The translations under genes were made by a program, and so were the position numbers. A stretch of DNA of 64,000 bases from Clostridiales bacterium (GTDB lineage Bacteria > Bacillota > Clostridia > Oscillospirales > Acutalibacteraceae): assembly GCA_024684435.1 (NCBI GenBank), contig JAIKWV010000014.1, forward strand, positions 1-64,000. Direction: 5' to 3'. Shown piece after piece: positions 7,996-16,032 of the stretch. Each line of letters opens with the position of its first letter. Position 1 is the stretch's first letter. The notes under the pieces were generated by a model. That model was not told the origin of the DNA and made no database searches. It worked only from the letters and a program-made list of their open reading frames with translations.

Positions 7996-9135
7996 ATGGA
8001 AAAGTATTTGGGACAGGATATACCTAAGCTGGGCTTCGGGCTTATGAGACTGCCGATGATAGGCAGCGACGTTGATATTGAACAGACAAAAACCATGGTG
8101 GATATGTTCATTAAAAAGGGATTCAATTACTTTGACACCGCTTACGGTTACCTGAACGGAAAATCGGAAATGGCGGTAAAGGAAGCTCTTGTTTCACGTT
8201 ATCCGAGAGATAGCTTTTATTTAGCCACCAAGCTTCCCGCATGGGCGGGTGCAAAGAATGCTCAGGAGGCGAAAAATATGTTTTACACCTCCCTTGAGCG
8301 CACTGGAGCGGGTTACTTTGATTTTTATCTGCTGCACAATTTGGGCGATGACAGGACCCATTATTTCGACGACTACGATCTGTGGAGCTTTGTAGCCGAG
8401 CAGAAGGAAAAAGGGCTTATAAAACATATCGGCTTTTCCTTCCACGACAAGGCGGATGTGCTTGAAGTAATTTTGAATGAGCACGCCCATCAGATAGAAT
8501 TTGTTCAGCTGCAGATAAATTACGCCGATTGGGAAAGCCCTACCGTACAGTCAAGAGCCTGTTATGAAGTGGCGCGGAAATTTGATTTGCCGGTCATCAT
8601 AATGGAGCCTGTAAAGGGCGGTTCCTTGTCACTGCTTCCGGATCATATTTCAAAAATATTCAAAGACTATGATCCTGATGTTTCCATATCCTCATGGGCT
8701 CTGCGCTTTGCCGCTTCACATGAGGGCTTGATAACTGTTCTGAGCGGTATGTCAAACATCGAACAGATGCAGGATAATCTGAACACCATGGAAAATTTTA
8801 AGCCACTTTCAGAAGCTGAGCTTGAAGTGGTCGAACAGGTGCGCAAGGCGATAGAAGCCATCGAAAAGATACCCTGCACAGCCTGTCATTACTGTACAAA
8901 GGATTGCCCGCAAAGCATAAATATTCCCGGTATTTTCCGTGCGGTTAACAACCTGCTTGTATTCAATAATAAAAAGGGCGCCGCCGGCAATTACGGCTGG
9001 GAAACAAGAAAAGGTCCAAAGGCAAGCGACTGCATAGCCTGCGGTCAGTGCGAATCAGTGTGTCCACAGCATATTGAGATAATAGAAAAGCTGAAAATTG
9101 CCGCGGAAATGTTTGAAAGTTTTGACATCGGGTAG
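7996..9135 (+). CDS. Aldo/keto reductase with C-terminal 4Fe-4S ferredoxin domain
   Basis: 379 residues. The ATG at 7996 lies 9 nt after GAAAGG; the ATG at 7987 is too close to it. The N-terminal TIM barrel has the family's FDTAYGY and HNLGDD signatures, the catalytic Tyr/Lys region near TKLP, and the MEPVKGG strand. The C-terminus has CTACHYCTKDCP and CIACGQCESVCP, two Cys-rich clusters binding one or two 4Fe-4S centres. Members of this family in anaerobes reduce carbonyls with ferredoxin- or NAD(P)H-derived electrons; the substrate is not known. A promoter for the next gene overlaps its last codons. Confidence 0.9.
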   Translation: MEKYLGQDIPKLGFGLMRLPMIGSDVDIEQTKTMVDMFIKKGFNYFDTAYGYLNGKSEMAVKEALVSRYPRDSFYLATKLPAWAGAKNAQEAKNMFYTSLERTGAGYFDFYLLHNLGDDRTHYFDDYDLWSFVAEQKEKGLIKHIGFSFHDKADVLEVILNEHAHQIEFVQLQINYADWESPTVQSRACYEVARKFDLPVIIMEPVKGGSLSLLPDHISKIFKDYDPDVSISSWALRFAASHEGLITVLSGMSNIEQMQDNLNTMENFKPLSEAELEVVEQVRKAIEAIEKIPCTACHYCTKDCPQSINIPGIFRAVNNLLVFNNKKGAAGNYGWETRKGPKASDCIACGQCESVCPQHIEIIEKLKIAAEMFESFDIG

Positions 9136-9150
9136 TCAATGTGATATAAT
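9122..9150 (+). promoter_or_regulatory. Perfect consensus sigma-A promoter
   Basis: TTGACA (9122-9127), 17 bp, TATAAT (9145-9150). It overlaps the 3' end of the aldo/keto reductase gene and drives the dehydrogenase and malic enzyme genes. The leader holds an AT-rich inverted repeat (AAAATAAATATTTTATTTT) before a strong AGGAGG. Confidence 0.88.
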
Positions 9151-9194
9151 ACCATTCGGTTAAAATAAATATTTTATTTTAGGAGGTTATTTTT

Positions 9195-10307
9195 ATGGAA
9201 ACCAGACCTTATGTGCCATGGGAAATGGTCAATTCGTTCATGATCGATGTCTTTAAGGCTTACGGAGTACCGGAGGAAGATGCAAAGATCTGCGCCGATG
9301 TTCTTCTTGAGTCTGATCGCAGAGGCATCGAGAGCCACGGATGCAACCGTTTTAAGCCGATATATCTTGACAGGATCGACAACGGCACGCTTCTTCCCAA
9401 GACCAAGATCGACATTGTTAAGGAAACCCCTACGACCGTAGTTATGGACGCAAACAACGGTATGGGTATGGTCGCCAGCTATCGCATGATGGAAAAACTT
9501 ATTGAGAAAGCCCAAAAATACGGCATGGCAGGCGGTACCATATACAATTCTACACATTACGGCATAGCCGGTTATTGGACAACAATGGCTGAGAAGGCAG
9601 GTATGATAGGTATTTCAGGTACCAACGCCCGTCCCTCAGTAGCTCCCACATGGGGCATTGAGCCTATGATGGGTACTAACCCTCTTACCTTCACAATGCC
9701 TACCGACGAAGAGTTCCCATTCAACTTTGACTGCGCTACCAGCATCGTGCAGAACGGCAAGATCGAATACTACGAGCGCAGCGGCAAAGAGACCCCTGCA
9801 GGTCTTGTCGTTACCAGAGACGGCGGCACAATGACCGATTCCGGAAAGATATTAAAAGATATGCGCGCAGGCAACTGTGCATTGCTCTCTATCGGCGGTA
9901 TCGGCGAGGCGACCGGCGGCTACAAGGGATACGGTTTTACCACTATAGTTGAGATCCTTTCCGCGGCTCTTGCGGGCGGTCCGTTCATGAAAGACCTTAG
10001 CGGCAAAGACGCCGACGGCAACAATAAGTTTTATCGTCTCGGTCACTTCTTCTTTGTTATTAACCCCGAATTCTTTATGGGTCTTGATACATTCAAAAAG
10101 ACAGCCGGCGAAATCTGCCGCGGTCTTCGTAATTCCGAAAAGGCTCCCGGCGCAGAGCGCATCTACACCGCGGGCGAAAAAGAGTGGCTTGCATGGCAGG
10201 AGCGTAAGGATAAGGGCGTTCCCGTAGGCGACACCATTCAGAAGGAATTTATCGCACTCAGAGATAGGTTTGGCTTGGATTATAAATTCCCGTTTGAGGA
10301 GGCATAA
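9195..10307 (+). CDS. Ldh2-family malate/L-lactate dehydrogenase
   Basis: 370-residue NAD(P)-dependent 2-hydroxyacid dehydrogenase of the Ldh2/MDH2 fold, unrelated to classical Rossmann malate dehydrogenase. Family marks include the catalytic region ESHGCNRF, the VVMDANNGMGMV segment, GGTIYNSTHYGIAGYW and TNPLTFTMPTDE. Substrates of the family include malate, lactate and ureidoglycolate. The malic enzyme gene 2 bp downstream favours malate, so the pair could interconvert oxaloacetate, malate and pyruvate. AGGAGG precedes the ATG. Codon choice looks highly optimised (many GGC, GCC, AAG, CTT), consistent with strong expression. Confidence 0.88.
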   Translation: METRPYVPWEMVNSFMIDVFKAYGVPEEDAKICADVLLESDRRGIESHGCNRFKPIYLDRIDNGTLLPKTKIDIVKETPTTVVMDANNGMGMVASYRMMEKLIEKAQKYGMAGGTIYNSTHYGIAGYWTTMAEKAGMIGISGTNARPSVAPTWGIEPMMGTNPLTFTMPTDEEFPFNFDCATSIVQNGKIEYYERSGKETPAGLVVTRDGGTMTDSGKILKDMRAGNCALLSIGGIGEATGGYKGYGFTTIVEILSAALAGGPFMKDLSGKDADGNNKFYRLGHFFFVINPEFFMGLDTFKKTAGEICRGLRNSEKAPGAERIYTAGEKEWLAWQERKDKGVPVGDTIQKEFIALRDRFGLDYKFPFEEA

Positions 10308-10309
10308 GT

Positions 10310-11482
10310 ATGGATTACGCAAAAGAATCATTACGTTTACACGGTGAATGGAAAGGTAAGATCGAAGTTATCGCCACCGTCCCCGTGAGCACAAAGGATG
10401 ATCTGTCCCTGGCATATACTCCCGGCGTGGCTCAGCCCTGCCTGGAGATACAGAAGGATATCAACAAGAGTTACGACCTGACAAGAAGACACAACCTCTG
10501 CGCGGTCATCACAGACGGCACAGCGGTGCTTGGCTTGGGCGATATCGGTCCCGAGGCAGGTATGCCTGTCATGGAGGGCAAGTGTGTTCTTTTCAAGGCT
10601 TTCGGTGGTGTAGACGCCTTCCCGCTCTGCGTTAAGAGCAAGGACGTTGACGAGTTTGTCAATACTGTCTATCTCATCTCCGGTTCCTTCGGCGGCATAA
10701 ATCTTGAAGACATTGCCGCTCCTCGCTGCTTTGAGATCGAGCGCAAGCTCAAGGAAAAATGCGATATCCCCATTTTCCACGACGATCAGCACGGCACGGC
10801 GATAATAACCCTTGCCGGTTTGAAAAATGCGTTAAAGGTAGTAGGCAAAAAGAAGGATGAGGTCAAAGTCGTAACATCCGGCGCAGGCGCTGCCGCTATA
10901 TCTATTACAAAGCTTTTGCTTTCCGCAGGCTTTAAGAATATTGTTATGACTGACAGAAAAGGCGCGATCTACAAAGGCCGCGACGGTCTCAACTGGATCA
11001 AGGAAGAGATGGCTGAGGTCACCAATCCTAACAATGAAAAAGGTCTGCTTGCCGACGTTATCAAGGGAGCCGATGTATTTATCGGCGTTTCCGCTCCCGG
11101 CACTCTTACCACCGATATGGTCAAGACAATGAACAAGGACGCTATTGTCTTTGCCTGTGCTAACCCCACACCTGAGATATTCCCCGAGGATGCCAAAGCA
11201 GGCGGCGCCCGCGTTATCTCCACCGGACGCAGCGACTATCCCAATCAGATAAACAATGTTCTTGCTTTCCCCGGCGTTTTCCGCGGCACTTTTGATGTCC
11301 GCGCCAGCGATATAAACGAGGAAATGAAGATGGCGGCGGCAGAGGCTCTTGCAAGCCTTATCTCCGACGAAGAACTTTGTGAGGATTATATCATTCCCAA
11401 GGCTTTTGATCCCAGAGTGGGTCCCGCTGTCGCAAAGGCAGTTGCAGAAGCGGCAAGGAAGAGCGGCGTAGCAAGGATCTGA
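10310..11482 (+). CDS. NAD(P)-dependent malic enzyme
   Basis: 390-residue malic enzyme: malate to pyruvate plus CO2 with NAD(P) reduction. Motifs: [12 protein letters not shown], the [13 protein letters not shown] metal and substrate region, [10 protein letters not shown] with metal-binding Asp, a Rossmann stretch [18 protein letters not shown], and [14 protein letters not shown]. Length is typical of the short bacterial form lacking a C-terminal phosphotransacetylase-like domain. It is co-transcribed with the preceding dehydrogenase and followed by a strong terminator. Coenzyme preference cannot be read safely from the sequence. Confidence 0.95.
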   Translation: MDYAKESLRLHGEWKGKIEVIATVPVSTKDDLSLAYTPGVAQPCLEIQKDINKSYDLTRRHNLCAVITDGTAVLGLGDIGPEAGMPVMEGKCVLFKAFGGVDAFPLCVKSKDVDEFVNTVYLISGSFGGINLEDIAAPRCFEIERKLKEKCDIPIFHDDQHGTAIITLAGLKNALKVVGKKKDEVKVVTSGAGAAAISITKLLLSAGFKNIVMTDRKGAIYKGRDGLNWIKEEMAEVTNPNNEKGLLADVIKGADVFIGVSAPGTLTTDMVKTMNKDAIVFACANPTPEIFPEDAKAGGARVISTGRSDYPNQINNVLAFPGVFRGTFDVRASDINEEMKMAAAEALASLISDEELCEDYIIPKAFDPRVGPAVAKAVAEAARKSGVARI

Positions 11483-11523
11483 CCAAATATAATATTATAA
11501 CTTAAATGAAATTCAATGAAATT

Positions 11524-11550
11524 CCCCCGGTATATCCGGGGGATATTTTT
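11524..11550 (+). terminator. Terminator after malic enzyme
   Basis: CCCCCGG/CCGGGGG stem with TATAT loop followed by ATATTTTT. Confidence 0.9.
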
Positions 11551-11590
11551 ACATGGCGCTTAAGGGGCAAAATTGATTTTTACAAAGTTA

Positions 11591-11619
11591 TTGAATACAA
11601 AACGGTTCTGTGATATACT
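11591..11619 (+). promoter_or_regulatory. Putative promoter of the TIR-SPFH cluster
   Basis: TTGAAT (11591-11596), 17 bp, TATACT (11614-11619), about 35 bp ahead of the first gene. No other good promoter is seen until the convergent terminator at 15976, so the four genes probably form one operon. Confidence 0.6.
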
Positions 11620-11653
11620 GATAAAGAATTATGTCGAAAAACAGGTGTTATGG

Positions 11654-12157
11654 ATGCTTAATTGTGAAATATGCGGCGGCTCTGTTTTAGTCAATCCGGA
11701 TACGGCAATAGGAATATGCGATTCATGCGGAAACACTGTTGAAATTGATGAAGCTGTTGCTTCAAAGTGCAAATCGGTTTTTCGCATGGCAGAACATAAA
11801 ATGCTTTTGAATTCCTCAAAAGGCTATGAAGAAGCTATACGTCTTTTTGAGAGTATTGAATATGTTGAAGGCGTAAAAGAAAAGATCGAGCAATGCCGCA
11901 ACAGGTATGCAGAATTAAAAAAGAAGGAATCAGTCCGACAGAAACAGGCAAAAAGATCTGAATCACAGGACACAAAAATCGGAGTACTGATTACCGTTAT
12001 TCTTGTTCTTGCGGTTTTGCTTTTTATTGCCGGACTTATATTTGCTGCATATAAAATCCTCAGCGGTAAATTAGAAGGTAAAGCGCTTTACATAGCGATC
12101 ATTGGCTTTGCCGTTTTCCTTGTGGTTTTTGTTATCGGCAAAGCAGCAAACCGCTGA
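11654..12157 (+). CDS. Zinc ribbon-membrane protein, first gene of TIR-SPFH cluster
   Basis: 167 residues, unrecognised. The ATG at 11654 follows AGGTG by 6 nt. Residues 2-25 form a zinc ribbon (CEICGG...CDSCGN) closely resembling the ribbon that begins the next gene's product. A charged helical region follows (about 35-105, with a short TPR-like YEEAIRLFESI stretch and a Lys/Arg/Gln-rich hinge), then two membrane segments near 113-135 and 147-163. The two hairpin-linked helices and N-terminal cytoplasmic ribbon suggest a membrane anchor or adaptor. No enzymatic motif is visible. Function is inferred only from the cluster. Confidence 0.75.
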   Translation: MLNCEICGGSVLVNPDTAIGICDSCGNTVEIDEAVASKCKSVFRMAEHKMLLNSSKGYEEAIRLFESIEYVEGVKEKIEQCRNRYAELKKKESVRQKQAKRSESQDTKIGVLITVILVLAVLLFIAGLIFAAYKILSGKLEGKALYIAIIGFAVFLVVFVIGKAANR

Positions 12158-12238
12158 TCATACGGCAAAGAATTTATCAGTCAAGTAAAATGGCTTGCTG
12201 TTCATCATAAAAATGTATGCAGAAGGAGATTGACCCTA

Positions 12239-13519
12239 ATGGCAACCATTAAATGTAAAATATGCGGTGGTATGATCGAATTCCCCGATGGAGCTTCGGT
12301 GGGTGTTTGTGACAGCTGTGGCTTAAGTCAGGCTCTTCCGCGTTTCAGTGATGATTCGTTAAAAAATATGTTTGAAAGAGCAAACGCTTTACGGCAGAAA
12401 TGCGAATTTGATAAGGCTGAAGAAATATATAACAAAATGCTTGAGTACGTTACAAATGATCCCGAGATCTACTGGGGGATCGTTTTGTGCCGGTTTGGCA
12501 TTGAATATGTGGAAGATCCCAGAACTATGCAAAGAATACCGACTTGCCACAGAGCCAGCTTTGAAGCGTTGAGTTCCGATTTTGATTATCATAAGGCTTT
12601 AGACTGCGCAGATTTCAACCAAAAGGCGGTTTATGAAGAGGAAGCAAGGAAAATCGATATTATTCAGCGGAATATACTGAATGTTGTTCAAAGGGAACAA
12701 CCCTATGATATTTTTATTTGTTATAAAGAAACCGATGAAAACGGTAAGAGAACGACGGATGCCGTTTTGGCAAATGACATATATTACCAGTTGACCCAGG
12801 AGGGTTTTAAGGTCTTTTATTCGGCAATATCCCTGGAGGATAAGCTTGGTCAGGAATACGAACCCTATATTTTTGCAGCGCTGAACAGCGCAAAGGTCAT
12901 GCTGGTAATCGGCTCAAAGCCGGAATATTTTGAATCAGTTTGGGTCAGAAACGAGTGGTCAAGGTTCATAAAGCTTACAAAGAGCGATCGTTCCCGTCTT
13001 TTGATACCTTGCTACAAGGATATGGATCCTTATGATCTGCCTTCGGAATTTGCTCATCTTCAGGCACAGGATATGGGAAAGATCGGTTTTATAAACGATC
13101 TTATCCGCGGTATAAAAAAGATTATTGTTAAAGAGGAAAAAGCCGAGTATGTTCACACAAACCCGCCACCTGTTTCTCAACCGGTGCAGCAGGTTCAGTA
13201 TCCCGGTCAGCAGTATGTTCCCAACCAGTATCAGCAGCCTCAAAATAACTACGCTTCGATGCAGTACAGCAACACAGGTTATTACAATTATAACGCCAAC
13301 AACGGTGTTGCCGGTCAGCCGCCGGGAACCAAAAATAAATGGATCACGTTTTTCCTTTGTTTATTCTTAGGATTTATTGGCGCTCATAAATTTTATGAGG
13401 GAAAAATCGTAAAGGGTATTCTTTACATATTAACGTTCGGAGGCTTTTTCGGCATTGGGGTATTCATAGATTTGATTTCAATTCTGTTCAAACCAACATA
13501 TTATACACCTAAAAGATAA
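12239..13519 (+). CDS. Zinc ribbon-TIR-TM2 protein
   Basis: 426 residues; ATG at 12239 lies 10 nt after AAGGAG. Order: zinc ribbon (CKICGG at 6-11, CDSCG at 24-28); a helical TPR-like section (about 40-150, FDKAEEIYNKMLEYV); a TIR domain (about 155-285) beginning YDIFICYKETD; a Pro/Gln/Tyr/Asn-rich linker (about 300-355); and a C-terminal TM2 domain (GFIGAHKFYEG between two hydrophobic hairpins). In the TIR alpha-C region GQEYEPYI, Glu208 occupies the place of the catalytic glutamate of TIR NADases such as SARM1 Glu642. This suggests a membrane-tethered NAD+-cleaving or signalling protein. Neighbouring SPFH and multi-TM genes are co-directional 12 bp apart. NADase activity is inferred. Confidence 0.88.
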   Translation: MATIKCKICGGMIEFPDGASVGVCDSCGLSQALPRFSDDSLKNMFERANALRQKCEFDKAEEIYNKMLEYVTNDPEIYWGIVLCRFGIEYVEDPRTMQRIPTCHRASFEALSSDFDYHKALDCADFNQKAVYEEEARKIDIIQRNILNVVQREQPYDIFICYKETDENGKRTTDAVLANDIYYQLTQEGFKVFYSAISLEDKLGQEYEPYIFAALNSAKVMLVIGSKPEYFESVWVRNEWSRFIKLTKSDRSRLLIPCYKDMDPYDLPSEFAHLQAQDMGKIGFINDLIRGIKKIIVKEEKAEYVHTNPPPVSQPVQQVQYPGQQYVPNQYQQPQNNYASMQYSNTGYYNYNANNGVAGQPPGTKNKWITFFLCLFLGFIGAHKFYEGKIVKGILYILTFGGFFGIGVFIDLISILFKPTYYTPKR

Positions 13520-13531
13520 AGGAGGAAGAAT

Positions 13532-14935
13532 ATGGCTATTGCATCAATTATTAAATATGAAGGTGACAACTCAACTTTTGTATGGAAACATCCCTGTGAA
13601 GATTTTAATAAATATTCACAGCTGATAGTCCACGAAAGCCAGGAAGCACTCTTCATGATGAACGGTCAGGCTTTGGACCTTTTCGGACCCGGTCGCTATA
13701 CGCTTAATACCCAGAATATCCCTCTTGTGGGATCAATGGTGAAGGTGGCGACGGATGGAGAAGATCCCTTCCATTGCGAAGTGTATTTCATAAACAAAAC
13801 CGTTCAGATGGCCCTTAAATGGGGCACGGATTCAAAGGTTCGTTATATAGATCCTGACACGGGAGTTCCCCTTGAGCTGGGTGCAAGCGGATCTATGAAT
13901 ATGCAGGTTTCCGACAGCCGTAAGCTTCTTGTCAAGCTTGTTGGCACAATGCAGGGAATTTCCTGGAGCGCAGAGCCTGTGGAATTCACGAAGTCGATCC
14001 TTTCATCTTTCCGTCCGATGATTTCAACCGTAGTTAAAACAAACCTGACTACAACAATAAAAGCCCTTGAGTTTGATATCCTTGAGGTTGACGAGCATCT
14101 CGCTGAAATAGGCGAAGTGCTTCACAACAAAATGCGTTCTTCGTTTGAGGATTACGGTCTTACGATACCTGAATTTTATCTTTCGACAGTGGTACTTCCC
14201 GAAGAAGATCCGAATTTCAGACGTATACGTGAGCTTCATACTATTTCTCTCCAGACAAGAACCATTAAGGCTGAGTCACAGGTCCGTCAGGCAAGAGCTT
14301 TTGCTGAAGCAGATGTCACAGCTGCACAGCGCAAGGCTGAATTAGAACGTCAGACTACTCAAACGGAAGTTGCAAAGCGCGAAGCGGAAAGGACCGTTAT
14401 CGGCGCACAGGCTGAAGCAGAAGCGGCAAAGCTTTCAGGTTTTGCAGAAGCGCAGGTCATGCAGGCTAAAGGCTATACGCAAAAAGATGTTATTCAGGCA
14501 GAAGTGCAAAAAGCTTTTGCGGAAGGTATGGGAAATATGGGCTCCGGCGGAGGTTCCGGTGGAGGTTCAACCATGAGCGACATAATAGGGCTTGGCGTCG
14601 GTCTTCAGGCGGCAGGCGCTATGAGCGGACAGGTTGGCAATATTTTTGCCGGATTTACCGGTAATCAGCAACAGTCTGCCCAAGCTACTGTCAAATGCCA
14701 AAAATGCGGTGCGGATCTGCCGGAGGGCAGCAAATTCTGCTTGCAGTGCGGAGAGAAGTATACACCATCGACAGCCGGGGAAACAGTTGTTTGTCCGAGT
14801 TGCGGAAAGACGGTCCCCCAAGGCAAATTCTGTCTCGAATGCGGTTACAGTTTCGTTAAAGTCTGCCCGAATTGCGGCAAAGACATTCCTTCGGGCTCAA
14901 AATTCTGCCTTGAATGCGGAACAAAAATTGATTGA
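13532..14935 (+). CDS. SPFH/YdjI-like protein with three C-terminal zinc ribbons
   Basis: 467 residues. The N-terminus has the VHESQEALFMMNGQALDLFGPGRYTL block typical of the YdjI-type SPFH (stomatin/prohibitin/flotillin-like) family, followed by an SPFH body to about 235. A long Ala/Glu/Gln/Arg coiled coil (about 240-330), a Gly/Ser-rich hinge, and three zinc ribbons follow at about 387-408, 420-438 and 444-464 (repeated CxxCG...KFCLxCG). In Bacillus subtilis YdjI acts with membrane proteins YdjG/YdjH to place PspA at stressed membranes. Here no pspA is in view and a TIR gene precedes it. A likely role is a membrane scaffold organising the cluster. AAAGGAGG precedes the ATG. Confidence 0.88.
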   Translation: MAIASIIKYEGDNSTFVWKHPCEDFNKYSQLIVHESQEALFMMNGQALDLFGPGRYTLNTQNIPLVGSMVKVATDGEDPFHCEVYFINKTVQMALKWGTDSKVRYIDPDTGVPLELGASGSMNMQVSDSRKLLVKLVGTMQGISWSAEPVEFTKSILSSFRPMISTVVKTNLTTTIKALEFDILEVDEHLAEIGEVLHNKMRSSFEDYGLTIPEFYLSTVVLPEEDPNFRRIRELHTISLQTRTIKAESQVRQARAFAEADVTAAQRKAELERQTTQTEVAKREAERTVIGAQAEAEAAKLSGFAEAQVMQAKGYTQKDVIQAEVQKAFAEGMGNMGSGGGSGGGSTMSDIIGLGVGLQAAGAMSGQVGNIFAGFTGNQQQSAQATVKCQKCGADLPEGSKFCLQCGEKYTPSTAGETVVCPSCGKTVPQGKFCLECGYSFVKVCPNCGKDIPSGSKFCLECGTKID

Positions 14936-14946
14936 GGTGAATTGAA

Positions 14947-15948
14947 ATGAATAAATCAAAATCTTCCCTTCTGATCATTATTTCTACGATCATTCTTGTT
15001 GTTATGATCGCTGTTCCTTTTATTGCTGTTAATGACAGCGAGGCCATTACGTTCAAAGCTCCTGTTGGTTCCTTTGCCGAAAAATATGCCGATCAGCATA
15101 AAATACCCTTTGTCCCTGTTGCTGATTCAAATGATCCCGATATAAAATATGACGATACGTTGATTTATGAATATCTCAACGGAACGATTACTGTCACAGG
15201 CTGTAAAACGGGCGGCGACGTCGTTATCCCGTCTGTGATCGGTGAATATAAGGTTACTGCGGTAAATATTAACGCAATTAAGTATGGCGTCAACTCTCTG
15301 CAGATCCCGTCAAGCGTTGTAAGCATTAACGGAACATTTAAAACAGCGCGTTATACATCTTCGTTCTATGCGGCAATAGTCATTATTCTTTTGGCTTATG
15401 TGTTTGCTGTTGTATCATCACTTGTTGCCACGAAAAATATAAAAAACGACGAGAACACTTTCAACAGCATTCCCATCATTTACGGTGGCTTCGCCGCGCT
15501 GCTTATTATAGGGATTTGGTGCAATATAGCTATCTTTATCCGTCTTTCGGTTGCAGTTCAGGCAATAGTAAGTATTATAATTTTTGCCGCGGCGACTGCC
15601 ATACTTTTCCTGCGTAATGCGGCGAGAGATTCAATTGAAGCAACCGGTTCAATGGTAAAAGCACAGACGTTTTTCATCAAAATGCTGACAGCTGATACGC
15701 AGAGTCTTATTTCTGAGGCTAAGAGCGATGTTGCCAGAAACTCAGTAAACAAACTATATGAAACAGTTCGTTTTTCCGATCCGATGTCGAACGATGCGCT
15801 TGCAAATGTTGATGCGCATATTTCCGTTAAATTTGAAGATTATGCAAATGCCGTAAGATCAGATGATATCGATCTTATCACATCACTCGAAAACGAATTG
15901 AAGATACTTTTCGCTGAGCGAAACAACAAGTGCAAAGCATTAAAATAA
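14947..15948 (+). CDS. Multi-TM protein with BspA-like module, last gene of TIR-SPFH cluster
   Basis: 333 residues, unrecognised as a whole. One membrane segment near 7-27 is followed by an outside-facing portion (about 30-130). That portion has GSFAEKYADQHKIPF, the cap motif that normally ends BspA-type (LRR_5) repeats, then a repeat-like stretch GGDVVIPSVIGEYKVTAV. Three further membrane segments lie near 139-160, 176-198 and 202-222, and a helical cytoplasmic tail runs from 225 to the end. The order cap-then-repeat is the reverse of ordinary BspA proteins. GAGGTGA precedes the ATG, 11 bp after the SPFH gene. It may sense something outside the membrane for the TIR-SPFH partners. Confidence 0.75.
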   Translation: MNKSKSSLLIIISTIILVVMIAVPFIAVNDSEAITFKAPVGSFAEKYADQHKIPFVPVADSNDPDIKYDDTLIYEYLNGTITVTGCKTGGDVVIPSVIGEYKVTAVNINAIKYGVNSLQIPSSVVSINGTFKTARYTSSFYAAIVIILLAYVFAVVSSLVATKNIKNDENTFNSIPIIYGGFAALLIIGIWCNIAIFIRLSVAVQAIVSIIIFAAATAILFLRNAARDSIEATGSMVKAQTFFIKMLTADTQSLISEAKSDVARNSVNKLYETVRFSDPMSNDALANVDAHISVKFEDYANAVRSDDIDLITSLENELKILFAERNNKCKALK

Positions 15949-15975
15949 TTTTGACGATATCAAATTAAATATTTA

Positions 15976-16010
15976 CGGAGCTGCAGCAATTTGTTCTTGC
16001 CGCAGCTCCG
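15976..16010. terminator. Bidirectional terminator between convergent operons
   Basis: A 9-bp perfect stem (CGGAGCTGC/GCAGCTCCG) is flanked by T-rich sequence on the plus side and A-rich sequence (T-rich on the minus strand) on the other. It ends both the TIR-SPFH cluster and the nrd-trxB operon. Confidence 0.8.
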
Positions 16011-16032
16011 TTTATAATATCTGTTATTTTGT

